Below the pieces are notes generated by a model that ran no database searches, was not told the DNA's origin, and was given only the letters and a program-made list of their open reading frames with translations. Below are positions 23,385 through 39,564 of a stretch of DNA of 64,000 nucleotides, piece after piece. The stretch comes from Arabidopsis thaliana (lineage: Eukaryota > Streptophyta > Magnoliopsida > Brassicales > Brassicaceae). The position numbers and the translations under genes were made by a program. Positions within the stretch are counted from its first letter, which is position 1; every line of letters begins with the position of its first letter. The stretch covers positions 9,424,101-9,488,100 of the forward strand of contig NC_003074.8 in the NCBI RefSeq assembly GCF_000001735.4, written 5' to 3'.

Positions 23385-23444
23385 CCATATGTGTTGTCTA
23401 GTGCATGTATTCAGCCACGAATAAGAGAATAGTCTACTAAATCA

Positions 23445-24990
23445 ATGGCAACTTTACGTATAAGTTCAGCTCTTATTTACCAAAATACCCTCACCCACCA
23501 TTTTCGTCTTCGACGTCCTCACCGTTTCGTATGCAAGTCCATGACCAAAACGACGCCGGATACTACTCTTGTTGAACTCAGTCGACGCTCCGGAAACTAT
23601 CAACCTTCACCGTGGAACCATTGTTATCTCCTCTCCATCGAGAATAAATATGCGGTAAAGTTTTGTACTATATTTTCATAATTTTTTATTGTTGCACCTA
23701 AGTTTCACTTTTATTTATGAATTCTTTTATTAACAAGTTGTTACTACGTGCATGTTTAAACATATGTATGTATATACAGAGTGAAACAGAAGTAATAACT
23801 AGAGATGTGTTGAAGAAAAAAGTGAAGAGCATGCTTGATGATGAGAAGAAGAGCCGTCTCGAGCAATTAGAGCTCATCGATGATCTGCAAAAACTTGGGG
23901 TTTCGTATCATTTTGAGATAGAAATAAATGATACTTTGACAGATCTTCATCTTAAAATGGGAAGAAATTGCTGGAAATGTGACAAGGAAGAAGATTTACA
24001 TGCAACCTCACTCGAATTCCGACTTCTTAGACAACATGGTTTTGATGTCTCAGAAAGTTAGTATAATATAATGAAATTTTAAATTTCTATATATAATAAA
24101 TTTTGTTGTGTGATCAATATCATATATTAACTGAAACAACCGTTTATTTCAGATATATTTGATGTGATCATCGACCAAATAGAAAGTAATACGTTCAAGA
24201 CCAACAATATAAACGGTATCATTTCTTTGTACGAAGCGTCGTATCTTTCCACGAAATCGGATACTAAATTGCATAAAGTCATCAGACCTTTTGCAACAGA
24301 ACAAATAAGAAAATTTGTTGATGATGAAGATACTAAAAACATTGAGGTACGAGAGAAGGCGTATCATGCCTTAGAAATGCCGTACCATTGGAGAATGAGA
24401 AGGCTAGACACGAGATGGTACATAGATGCATATGAGAAGAAACATGACATGAATCTTGTCTTGATCGAGTTTGCAAAAATTGATTTCAATATCGTACAAG
24501 CTGCTCATCAAGAAGATCTCAAATACGTTTCAAGGTAATACTATCAAAGAAATATAGATACTAGTCTTTCGTTGTTAATTATTGTATACATAATTCGTTC
24601 TAATCCTCTTTCGTTAATGATATGAAGATGGTGGAAGGATACATGTTTGACTAACCAACTTCCCTTTGTAAGAGATAGAATAGTCGAGAACTATTTTTGG
24701 ACCGTTGGATTAATATACGAACCACAATTTGGATATATCCGACGGATCATGACTATAGTTAATGCCCTTGTTACAACCATTGACGACATCTACGATATCT
24801 ATGGCACTCTTGAAGAACTAGAACTATTCACTTCCATGGTTGAAAAGTTAAGAAATATTCTACCTTTTTTTGGTCAATCAATTGGTTATTTTGCAGCTGT
24901 ACCATGGTCTACCACTAGACCATTATTACAGAAATCTTCTACTTAAGCTTCTTCATTTTCTTGGTATATTATTATAAAATAATAACTGAT

Positions 24991-25023
<33 letters not shown>

Positions 25024-26216
25024 CAAATAATTTTTTGCTTTTCGTATTATTGCGGTTGTTAATGTAAAGATTTTTGATATATTCTACCTTTTATATCTTA
25101 AGTGTTCCTTACAAACTACAGAGACAATAATCTTGTTTTTGCTAAGGATGTAGACATTTCTTTACAAATGAAAAATTTATGATTTACAGAAAGTGAATCC
25201 TATGTTAATAATAATTATAAGAATTTTGATCACATATTTTCATGATTCGTTTTAATGTATATATTAACAATACATAGTATTGTCTAAGCAAATTTGTTTA
25301 TGTATTTTCAGTTGGGATGTAAATCGTCTTGGTGAGCTTCCCGAGTATATGAGGTTGTGTTTTCTTATTTTATACAATGAAATCAATGGCATTGGATGTG
25401 ATATACTCAAATATAAAAAGATTGACGTCATTCCTTACCTCAAGAAATCGGTAAGTTTATTTTTTTGTAGAAATTATTAATTCAAATATGTCATAGTTTA
25501 AATATTTGGTGTGTTTTTTTAGTGGGCAGATTTATGTAGAACATATCTAGTGGAAGCAAAGTGGTACAAAAGAGGATACAAACCAAGCTTGGAAGAATAT
25601 ATGCAAAATGCTTGGATTTCAATTTCTGCCCCAACAATATTGATCCACTTTTACTGCGTTTTCTCTGACCAAATCTCAGTTCAAAACTTAGAGACTTTGT
25701 CTCAACACCGACAACACATCGTCCGATGCTCAGCCACCGTTCTTCGTTTAGCTAACGACCTTGGAACTTCGCCAGTAAGTGATCTATCTTCTAACTTGAT
25801 GTAATTCATGCATATATAGTATATGAGTAATTGAGTGAATGTTTTTCTTTTTTTTTTGGTAAAACATTGAGTGAATGTTTGTTAAAATGTAGACTGAATT
25901 GGCGAGAGGAGACGTTCTCAAATCGGTCCAATGTTACATGCATGAGACCGGAGCTTCAGAGGAAAGGGCACGTGATCACGTGCATCAGATGATTAGCGAC
26001 ATGTGGGACGACATGAACTCCGAAACAAAAACGGCATGCAATTCTTCGTCACGTTCTAGAGGTTTTAAGGAAGCTGCAATGAATCTGGCACGCATGTCGC
26101 AATGCATGTATCAATATGGTGATGGTCATGGATGCCCTGAAAAAGCCAAGACCATTGATCGTGTCCAATCCTTACTCGTTGATCCAATTCCATTAGATGT
26201 AAATCGTCTTGGTTGA
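23445..26216 (+). CDS. TPS23: 1,8-cineole synthase, copy 2
   Basis: Exons at 23445-23654, 23780-24056, 24153-24534, 24628-24846, 25312-25450, 25523-25774 and 25893-26216 encode 600 residues identical to copy 1, including the [10 protein letters not shown] end. All class I motifs (RRx8W, RDRIVE, DDIYD, NDLGTSPTE) are intact, so both copies should be catalytically competent. Because promoter, introns and exons are duplicated, short-read RNA data cannot tell the two genes apart. The clearest local difference is what lies upstream: a LINE piece joined to PRP4K 3' flank here, versus a full LINE and the TPS24 region for copy 1. Confidence 0.95.
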
Positions 26217-27186
26217 AGTGTAAGGACTCTACTACATAAAATCATTTGTACAATGAAATCCTCAACCATAAAAAATGTTGACGTCAGCCCCTTTCTCAAG
26301 AAATCATTAAGTTAAATTTCATATTGATGTATAGATAGATTATGGTTTAAAATTTCTTTATGTTATTGTTCAGTATAAGCCCTTCTCTGGTACTGGGAAA
26401 AGCAGCGAACTAAGGTTTTGAACCCCCCCCCCCCCCCCGACCTCAGTTCTCCTGTGCCCTAGCTGAGACTTATTGCTTAGCAGTGATAACCTCCGCACTA
26501 CGGCGCTCCAATGAACAAGAGTTCTCCGCCTTAGTATATTTAGAAGAGTGGTTTCATCTTAGTGGGCAGAGTTATGTCGAACATATCTAGTAGAAGAAAG
26601 GGGGTACAAAAGAGGGATGCAAACCAAGCTTGGAAGAATACACGCAAAATGCTTGGATTTCAATTGCTGACCCAACAATGTTAATTCACTTTGACTGTGC
26701 TTTCTCTGACCATGTCTCAATCCAAGTCTTGAAGTTTATCACAACACCGTCAACAAATCCTCCGTCTAGTTAATGACCTCGGAACTTCGCTAATAAATAA
26801 CCAATCTTCTTACTTCTAGTAGTGTTGAGTTATAAAATCAATTTAAATAATCAACCTACTAACTTCTAGTTGTGAGTGTTTGATTAGGATGAATTGGCAA
26901 GAGACGTTCTAAAATCCAATGTTACATGCATGAGACCGGACTACTGGAGCATCACAGGAAAAGGCACGTAAGTACGTGCAGTAGATGATTAGCAACCCAA
27001 GGGACTAGGTGAACTACGATACAAAAACGGCATGCAACTTTCTACAAGTTTTGTGGAAGCTGCAATGGACCTGGCACGCATGTTGCAATGAATGTATCAA
27101 CATGGCGATGGTCATGGCTGTCCCGACAAAGCCAAGACCGTTGATCATGTCCAATCCTTCCTCGTTGATCCAATACCATTATATTG
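26196..27186 (+). pseudogene. Terpene synthase pseudogene (exons 5-7), copy 2
   Basis: Same decayed exon 5-7 remnants as copy 1, shifted by 8,263 bp: fusion point at 26196-26213, C16 tract at 26423-26438, exon 6 remnant at about 26563-26796, exon 7 remnant at about 26888-27186. The lesions are the same, so the gene was already dead before the duplication. Confidence 0.88.
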
Positions 27187-28892
27187 ATTTCACACTTTTA
27201 TAGTAACAACACCAGTTTATTATATTTTGTGATATGTTGGATTTCCCAAACAAGTTCGGACCAAAAAAGATCAATTCAAAAACAACTATCGATGTCCAAA
27301 CGTAAGCAACCATGGACTTGCATACGTACAATCTTATAGCCTAAGACTCACAATGTAAATCTATACATTTTTACATCTATTACGGGTTCATTTAGGTTTT
27401 ACCTAATTTTAACTCTCAATCTACTGCCACTACAGTGAATCAACTACTGGCAGTAACTAAAGCTTTAATCAAGTCGGCTCATAGCAACAAACACAACTAC
27501 AAACAAACAAACAAACCTGCAACGAGACATGTCTCATTTGAGCCTACAATGGGATATATCTATCAATAGACAGTAAATCCACACACACAAGAACTAATCA
27601 GAAGATATATGAGCTACTCATCTCAAAAGTTACACTTACATCACAAAAGTTCGTTTTCTTCCTCTATAAATCATTTATCCTACAAGATATACTTGCAAAG
27701 TGAATATCTGTGCAAGACAATTATGTTCCAAAAGGGAAAAAATCAAGAGTGAATATATGTGCAACGCAAATCCTTTCTAACCTTGACTCCCAAAAGAAAA
27801 CTTTAGTGTTAATGAAAACCTAAAGGCAAGTTATCTGAACGACTATGAACAAAAAAGAACATCCACAGCAACACAGATTGGCCATAAAGCTCAAGATACT
27901 TACCAAATTTGCAGGAGGAGAGAGGAAAAGCCCTAAAATAGATAAAAATCATAATCAGTGAAACAAATTGGAAGGGGATAAGCATTTAAAGAAAAAAAGG
28001 AGGCCTAACCAGGAGAAGTGATAAATCTCAATACCTTGTATGTTTTCCTTGTGCAGCAGCTCTCTCTCCCCTCCAAGCAAAACCTCCGGAATCACAGTAA
28101 TACCATTTATCAGATACTATAGAAACAAAAGAATTCACTAGTGGAAACTATAGAAAGAAAAACAAATGTAAAAGAATTACTATAAGGATGACTAACTATT
28201 TCAGGCAAAACTCAATCAATCACAAAAGAAACTATATATGCCCTAACGCAGATAAGAACCACGGACAAACTCTAAAACATACTAAAGTAGACAAATTCAT
28301 CCAATTTTAAACAATAGACAAATAAAGATGCAAAAGGTTCACAGAAATTATCGTTTTGCTTTCACATAACTCCCAATAAACAACCATTGTACCTTCTCCT
28401 GTGTGCCATTAAAGCATTGAAAGATGTTAAGGAGTGTCTTTAAGCATTGGTCGATGTCCTGGAGAAAAACAACATCAGGCCCTTGAGAGACCAGAAGAGA
28501 TAATAAAGCATCTCACTATCCACAAATGATATTCAGAGAGCTTCCATACAATTAAAGAAAAATTATTCAGAATGACCCTCTGCTTATTAAGATGAAAAGT
28601 TTAAAAACATAGACTTCTACAATGAGTAAAGTCGCAAATGATTACACAGCAGTATAAAGAAAGAAAGCGCCATTGTCTTACAATAGAGAACCAGTAAAGT
28701 CCCCTGAGAATCGTCGGTAATGAGAACTCCACCCATGTCGACATTGTAACCAAAGCTCTCTCAGGCAGCAGAGGGAAGGTAGAGAAAATTCAAAGATTAG
28801 ATCCTTCAATGGTAATTAAGATATTTAATGTACAGATATCTAGGACAACAGCATTTCCTGATACAACAGAGAGGGAAAATGGCAATGTGGTT
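27187..28892 (-). other. PRP4K 3' flank with possible spliced 3'UTR or downstream exons
   Basis: No long ORF. On the minus strand there are plausible splice signals: a donor after 28682 (GTAAGA), an acceptor before 28458 (TTTTTCTCCAG), a donor after 28393 (GTACAA), and GTATTG and GTAAGT donors near 28033 and 27903. This could be a multi-intron 3' end of the PRP4K transcript or a separate non-coding transcript. The block up to 28756 is duplicated at 18924-20493. Confidence 0.35.
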
Positions 28893-33346
<4,454 letters not shown>

Positions 33347-33419
33347 CAGAGAGTATCGTCGTAATCGAAATTAGGGTTAAGGCTCAAGAAATTTTGGTAT
33401 AGAATCGCGACCAGAATTG

Positions 33420-34077
33420 CTTGTAACATCTTTTTAAAGGGATTTTATGTAAATAAGGCAAACGTGGCATATGTGTATTATTTTATTTAAGGCAACAAAA
33501 TTGAATTAGATCATAGAGGTTGATCATTATTATTTCTTTAACAAATGATTAAAACATTTTTACATATATAGATAAAAAAGGTTTTGTGAAATTGGTATAA
33601 AAAACAATTTTGAGATATGACTCCATATTACTAGTGTTAAATTTGATATGCCATATTTTAAAATTTAAATCTTGAAACTCCTACATAGAAAATCAGGAAG
33701 AAATATATATTTTTGGTATGGTAGAAATCAGGAAGACATTTATATACAATTTTTTCAATAAATTAATTTTCTTTTGTAATTGTAATAATTTATTTCAAAA
33801 TCTTTTAAAAATGAGTTTGGCCCCTTTAATCATGTGTTAGGCTAATGTGGTCATGTTCCATTAACTCTAGAATTACTAATGACGAGTCATAGACAAAATT
33901 TTAGACTTCAGGGTTCTTCGTTTGGTCAAGAGTCAAACATTATGTATACAAAAAGAATGGATCATTGTTGGACACAATCGTTGCACCACATTGTCAGTTT
34001 GTCACTAACAGAATCCGCATCAAGCTTTAAAATGAATTTCTCATAACATACACGCCAATATTTATTTTTCATTAGTT
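33420..34077. other. AT-rich spacer between PRP4K and the DC1 gene
   Basis: No coding region or repeat is supported. It should contain the PRP4K promoter (right of 33346) and the 3' end of the DC1 gene. Confidence 0.5.
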
Positions 34078-34854
34078 TTATGGTTCTTCGATTTCTTCTT
34101 CAGAACTATCATCTTCAATTTCCTTTTCGGAATCATCTTCGAGTTCATCTTCAAGCTCTTCTTTGGGTTCAGCTTCGAATTCTTTTCCATCCCACACGTC
34201 ATCTTTCATCGCACATTTTAAATGAAATGCAAGACTAGGACAACGCAAGCATGTAAAAGCTCCATGGGAGCAACTAATCTTTTGTCGGCAGATTCCACAT
34301 TTCCAATCTCCGAGACCAAGATGAAAAATGCGAGAAATGCGATGATCATGGCAGTTGATGCTTATAACTCGTGGTAGATATATACAATCCTTGTGGAACA
34401 TCAAATTACATTCAAGACATACATAAGGATTACGCTTACCTTCTACGCTACATGCATTACAAGTAAATGTGACCACTCTCGGCAAAAGAGTAAGCATATG
34501 CATATGGTTTTTTGGGTGATAAATACTTGATGGTGGTGGATCTTTAAGACATTTGAGATCCATGTTGATGTTGCATATCAAACAATGAAAAAAATCATCA
34601 AGAAGATAATCTCTACAAAAATGACAATGGTCACCTGCATAGCCCAATGCCTCGAGTGTGTAGATTTTGAGAGAATGTTTGCATGGAGATGGATGCAGAA
34701 GTGAGCGCTTGATGCATTCCTTATGCCCCCAAAAATAGCACTTATCGCAGAAATAGCCAAAACCACCTTTCTTTTTGCACAAAATGCAAGAAAATCTGTC
34801 CAATTTCTCATATGCTAAAGGATGATCGTGAAAAGGAAACTTCTTTTCGGTCAT
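34078..34854 (-). CDS. Cysteine/histidine-rich DC1 (C1-like zinc finger) protein, short form
   Basis: Single-exon gene of 258 residues. It shows about four divergent C1-like zinc-binding units with repeated pairs such as CILCKKK/CDKCYFWGHKEC, HCHFCRD/CLICNINMDLKC, CNACSVEGK/CLECNLMFHKDC and CGICRQKISCSHG/CLRC. The C terminus (about 215-258) is an acidic Glu/Asp/Ser run. Most plant DC1 proteins are roughly 600-700 residues with a second block of C1 units after a similar acidic linker; this one stops in the linker. It may be a genuine short member or a 3'-truncated gene. The family has been linked to stress and immunity signalling, but no specific role is known for this member. Confidence 0.75.
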   Translation of the reverse strand: MTEKKFPFHDHPLAYEKLDRFSCILCKKKGGFGYFCDKCYFWGHKECIKRSLLHPSPCKHSLKIYTLEALGYAGDHCHFCRDYLLDDFFHCLICNINMDLKCLKDPPPSSIYHPKNHMHMLTLLPRVVTFTCNACSVEGKRNPYVCLECNLMFHKDCIYLPRVISINCHDHRISRIFHLGLGDWKCGICRQKISCSHGAFTCLRCPSLAFHLKCAMKDDVWDGKEFEAEPKEELEDELEDDSEKEIEDDSSEEEIEEP

Positions 34855-35507
34855 GGTGAGTGTGTGGGGATTGGGTGAATCTAGAAAGCATAAATTTCAA
34901 TCAAAAAAAGAAAAGAAAAGAAAGAAGAAAGCTTCACTTGAATATTTCTCTTGTAAGGCCTCTTCATTAGTGATCCTCATTGTCATTGATAGTCGTAGGC
35001 ATTTTTGTTGTTCACTTGTGTTGTTGAAGTCTTCCCCTCCATTTAAAAATATGAGTAAAATTGGGCTGTTATTTTAGTTGTGGTAACCAACTCACATTTA
35101 GAATTTCAGAAAGCTAAGATTTCAATAATGATGTGTATTGTAAAAGGTTTATATACTCGGCTCTCCCAAATGTTCTAAACAATAGTTTGGGTTTCGTTTT
35201 TCCCAATTACCAAACAAAATTTTAGATATATGTCCATTTCGGAACGAGACCTTGTCTTTACCGTATTCGTCTCGGGTTTCTAGTCCCATATCCGCTCGTA
35301 TAATTAATTGTTTTGAGACAATGTAATGCATTGAATATATATCAACTTTTATATATACTAGGTGATCATCCGCACTGCGCTACAGAGTTTTCTATATATT
35401 TGTACATACAAACAAACGTGTTGGTCATTATATGCCATTGTTTCTTCTAATAGTTCTCACAAATGTTTAGGCATTGGAGGATAGAAGAACAAACGAATTA
35501 GAGATAT
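34855..35507. other. Spacer between the DC1 and HMA genes
   Basis: No gene is supported. The first 200 bases are probably the DC1 promoter and 5' leader, with an A/G-rich tract at 34905-34930. Confidence 0.45.
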
Positions 35508-36167
35508 CTAACACAACAATGGTGTGGTCATCTGATCAGGTTGATTAGAATATTCATGTGGCTGTTCATACGGTAGCTCGTGCTCGCTTCCTTCTTCTCC
35601 TCCATGGCCATTGGTGAGATCTTCAACTTCGAGAATCTCAACCCTCCGTTTCATCTTCCTTTGCAGTTTTAATGCAACATCGGATGGTCGAAACCGTCCG
35701 CAAAGGATTACTTGACGTTCCTTTTTGTTGATCATGTGTGTATCAACTTCTTCATAAAAAAGTATCCAAAACATGTGTTAGTATTGAATTTTCTATAAAT
35801 CCACCACGACTAAACCTACATAAAATGGTGCATATAGTAACATCGATAAAATTTAACGATGTCTTTCTAAAATTTTCAGATTTTCCACTCAAAAAATCCT
35901 CCTTGAACTTTAAATCTTATTTTCATAACATCCTTCTTTGCTCATTTCATCCACATATTATTTTATATAACCAATATAAACCAACCTTTCATATTGATGA
36001 TAATCCTCCTAGCTTTTCTACAACAAGCATTGCAATCCAAGTTAATCCTCATCACAACACAACATTGCTTCTGCATTTCACCACCCCAAAAAAAAAAAAA
36101 ATTATCACAAATCCAAGAAAATTATTGTTCAAACAAATAAAAGAAAACACAAAACCTTTTCCGACAT
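35508..36167 (-). CDS. Heavy-metal-associated (HMA/ATX1-like) domain protein
   Basis: Three exons on the minus strand: 36167-36156 (only MSEK), 36070-35986 and 35749-35508. They total 339 bp, 112 residues, and each junction keeps frame. Exon 2 encodes the beta-alpha start of an HMA fold, VVMRINLDCNACCRKARRI, with the CNAC metal-binding CxxC. Exon 3 begins EVDTH and continues through the GRFRPSDVALKL and RRVEILEVEDL strands that close the fold. The C-terminal 35 residues are polar and acidic, without the CaaX box of farnesylated HIPPs (it ends TPLLC, with no CaaX). It is likely a small cytosolic metal-binding protein, possibly for copper. From memory AT3G25855 is called a copper transport family protein. 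Confidence 0.88.
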
Positions 36168-36531
36168 GAGACGAAAGAGCAATATTGTATGATATGTTTT
36201 TGGTTAAGAAAACAAAAGTATACTTATAAATTAAGATTTTGGAATCTGATTCTCTAACTTAGGTAGAGCAGAGAAGATATATAAGAAAACTGGTTTTGTT
36301 ATGTTACCTAATATCCATTGAGAAGCATCTAAATTTTCTTTGTTTCTAGATGGTTTAACCTAAACCGAAGTTTCAGATAAATTAATCCGGTTTAATTATA
36401 TATCCGGTTATTAAACTGGTAACTGATACAAATGTAGGCGAAGACGCTCAACGAACTTCAACCTCGTCTTCTCCGTCCACTTCACTCTCTCTAAACTCTC
36501 TCTCAGATCTCTCTCTCTCTGTGATTCAACA

Positions 36532-38485
36532 ATGGCGGTTTCTTCTTCTTCGTTTCTATCGACAGCTTCACTAACCAATTCCAAATCCAACATTTCATTC
36601 GCTTCCTCAGTATCCCCATCCCTCCGCAGCGTCGTTTTCCGCTCCACGACTCCGGCGACTTCTCACCGTCGTTCAATGACGGTCCGATCTAAGATTCGTG
36701 AAATTTTCATGCCGGCGTTATCATCAACCATGACGGAAGGCAAAATCGTGTCATGGATCAAAACAGAAGGCGAGAAACTCGCCAAGGGAGAGAGTGTTGT
36801 GGTTGTTGAATCTGATAAAGCCGATATGGATGTAGAAACGTTTTACGATGGTTATCTTGCTGCGATTGTCGTCGGAGAAGGTGAAACAGCTCCGGTTGGT
36901 GCTGCGATTGGATTGTTAGCTGAGACTGAAGCTGAGATCGAAGAAGCTAAGAGTAAAGCCGCTTCGAAATCTTCTTCTTCTGTGGCTGAGGCTGTCGTTC
37001 CATCTCCTCCTCCGGTTACTTCTTCTCCTGCTCCGGCGATTGCTCAACCGGCTCCGGTGACGGCAGTATCAGATGGTCCGAGGAAGACTGTTGCGACGCC
37101 GTATGCTAAGAAGCTTGCTAAACAACACAAGGTTGATATTGAATCCGTTGCTGGAACTGGACCATTCGGTAGGATTACGGCTTCTGATGTGGAGACGGCG
37201 GCTGGAATTGCTCCGTCCAAATCCTCCATCGCACCACCGCCTCCTCCTCCACCTCCGGTGACGGCTAAAGCAACCACCACTAATTTGCCTCCTCTGTTAC
37301 CTGATTCAAGCATTGTTCCTTTCACAGCAATGCAATCTGCAGTATCTAAGAACATGATTGAGAGTCTCTCTGTTCCTACATTCCGTGTTGGTTATCCTGT
37401 GAACACTGACGCTCTTGATGCACTTTACGAGAAGGTGAAATTGAATTGAATGAAACAGATGAAGCTGATGTTGTATTGAATGATGAAGCTGATGTTAAAT
37501 CACTGCTTTTGTTTACAGGTGAAGCCAAAGGGTGTAACAATGACAGCTTTATTAGCTAAAGCTGCAGGGATGGCCTTGGCTCAGCATCCTGTGGTGAACG
37601 CTAGCTGCAAAGACGGGAAGAGTTTTAGTTACAATAGTAGCATTAACATTGCAGTGGCGGTTGCTATCAATGGTGGCCTGATTACGCCTGTTCTACAAGA
37701 TGCAGATAAGGTAAGCATAAGCAATAAAGTTGTAGAAAATAGCTAGCGTGTGAGTGAATTAACACACACACTTGGTATTATTAGGCTGGTTTCTTTAACT
37801 GAATGTGTGAGTCGTGTTGGTTGTTTTGATAGTTGGATTTGTACTTGTTATCTCAAAAATGGAAAGAGCTGGTGGGGAAAGCTAGAAGCAAGCAACTTCA
37901 ACCCCATGAATACAACTCTGGTACTATTCTTAACGAATTGTTTAGATGACAAACATGTGAAGTGTGTTTAAGGATTTTGATTTAAGGGATATATCTATGG
38001 AATGCAGGAACTTTTACTTTATCGAATCTCGGTATGTTTGGAGTGGATAGATTTGACGCTATTCTTCCGCCAGGACAGGTATATGAAAGAAACTTTCATT
38101 GCCTCTTCTATGAATAGTGATTACAAGGAATTTACTTAATTGTTATACTCAAATCTCTAGGGTGCTATTATGGCTGTTGGAGCGTCAAAGCCAACTGTAG
38201 TTGCTGATAAGGATGGATTCTTCAGTGTAAAAAACACAATGCTGGTAAGTTTTATTTTGACTTAATAAACTTCCTGATGGGTTTGGTGAATCACTTCGAC
38301 TTAGAAAGTTTAAAATACGATTAGCTATAGCTTTTGGCTATGCTAACAGTAACATTGTCGCTTTGTTGTTATGTTGGCAGGTGAATGTGACTGCAGATCA
38401 TCGCATTGTGTATGGAGCTGACTTGGCTGCTTTTCTCCAAACCTTTGCAAAGATCATTGAGAATCCAGATAGTTTGACCTTATAA
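36532..38485 (+). CDS. LTA2: Plastid dihydrolipoamide acetyltransferase (E2 of pyruvate dehydrogenase)
   Basis: Core E2 subunit of the chloroplast pyruvate dehydrogenase complex; it transfers acetyl groups from lipoamide to CoA to supply acetyl-CoA for fatty acid synthesis. Six exons: 36532-37434, 37519-37710, 37833-37920, 38008-38078, 38161-38244 and 38381-38485; 1,443 bp, 480 residues. A Ser/Thr/Arg-rich transit peptide covers about 1-54. The lipoyl domain covers about 55-130, with the lipoylated lysine at K96 in VESDKADM. A Pro/Ala linker is followed by the E3/E1-binding domain (VATPYAKKLAKQHKVD to GRITASDVE, about 184-220), a second Pro-rich linker, and the catalytic domain with ADHRIVYGAD near the C terminus. 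Only one lipoyl domain is present, as expected for plastid E2. The locus is AT3G25860 from memory. Confidence 0.96.
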
Positions 38486-38719
38486 GACGCCAAGCGAAGA
38501 CGAGAAGTCAAAAACAGTTTCCAAAATTCCTGAGCCAAATTTTTCCCAAGTAAATTTTTTAATCTTCATTGTTCTTGGTCTTGCTCTACTTCTTTTGCAT
38601 CTTTTTCTTCACTTGTGTTGTATCTGTATTTTTGTTTTCAAGAATCATCATTTTGGGTTTTAAACAAATAATTTCCTATCCAGAATCAGCCCACCGGCCT
38701 TAAGAAAAGAGAGTTACTA

Positions 38720-39564
38720 GACACGGCCTATTATCTGAGGGCATATCTGTTGTGTCTGTATTTTTTTTGGGCACGGCCTTAAAGATTGTGCCCAAGCCAA
38801 GCAATCTATTGCTTAGATCTCAATTTACTTAGTAGAACGAACATTATTTGGATTTGAAAATTAGACATATATCAATTAGGGCTGAAATCCAACATACCAC
38901 AAGCCCAATTCTTGTAAAGAACTAAAGAAGGACTAATCAGAGATTGAATTACCATTGTTGTTTCAAAACTCAACTTGTTTGGGTGAATATCCCTTTTTCA
39001 TTTCGTGTTTTAAATTTTTACTAACCATTTTATTATTTATTTTGTTGTATACAATATGATTTAAATCATGTTTAAATTTTTTTTTTTTAACATCAATCAT
39101 GTTTAAATTTATTGTATTTTTGGAAAGGAATAAGTTAGCAAAAACTTTTAGTAAATATATATATATGGATTGCAATGGTGGAAGTCTAGAACCTTTTTGT
39201 AATCAACAATAATTTCAGATTCTGATATGAAAATCTTTTTAATAATTCTGATCTCTGGAATACCGAATACATCCATGATCATATAAGATTGTAACATTAA
39301 CACAAAAGCTAACGAAATGATAAAGGCGATTAAAGATTAACAGTTCCTGAAGAGAAAAAAGTTCTTACAAACTAATCTAAACCACTTACTCCTACTAAAA
39401 ACATTTTGATTTTTCTAATCCTAATAACTTAACAAAATATATAGATCCTAATACCTATTATCCAATAATAGAGGGAAAAAAAAGAAAAAAGAAAAAGCGA
39501 GGCAAAACGCTTAACAAAACGTCACCGTTCGTAGCCCGCTTTTTTAAAAAGGTCCGGTATGTTG
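38720..39564. other. Spacer downstream of LTA2
   Basis: Convergent 3' ends of LTA2 and the gene at 39565. No coding region is seen; it is AT-rich, with a short direct repeat (AATCATGTTTAAATTT at about 39064 and 39106). Confidence 0.5.

Larger units (their letters stand above)
12231..28756. repeat. Direct tandem duplication, unit 8,263 bp
   Basis: Unit 1 is 12231-20493 and unit 2 is 20494-28756. All shared features are offset by exactly 8,263 bp, so there is no net indel. I noticed only two substitutions: 12424 T versus 20687 C, and 12948 A versus 21211 G. The left edge lies in the LINE reverse transcriptase, the right edge in the 3' flank of PRP4K. The edges share AGC at 12228-12230, 20491-20493 and 28754-28756. 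Each unit holds a LINE part, a cineole synthase gene, a TPS pseudogene and a piece of PRP4K 3' flank. Confidence 0.96.

Noticed and set aside
35353..35395. Helitron-like end (CTAGGTGATCATCCGCACTGC...)
   Set aside because: It resembles the GC-rich borders of some crucifer transposons, but no second end, hairpin or insertion site could be found.
35738..36169. 143-codon plus-strand ORF over the HMA gene
   Set aside because: It is antisense to three in-frame HMA exons with a CxxC motif and has no domain of its own.
36411..37355. Minus-strand ORFs over LTA2 exon 1
   Set aside because: They are shadows of the conserved lipoyl and linker coding sequence.
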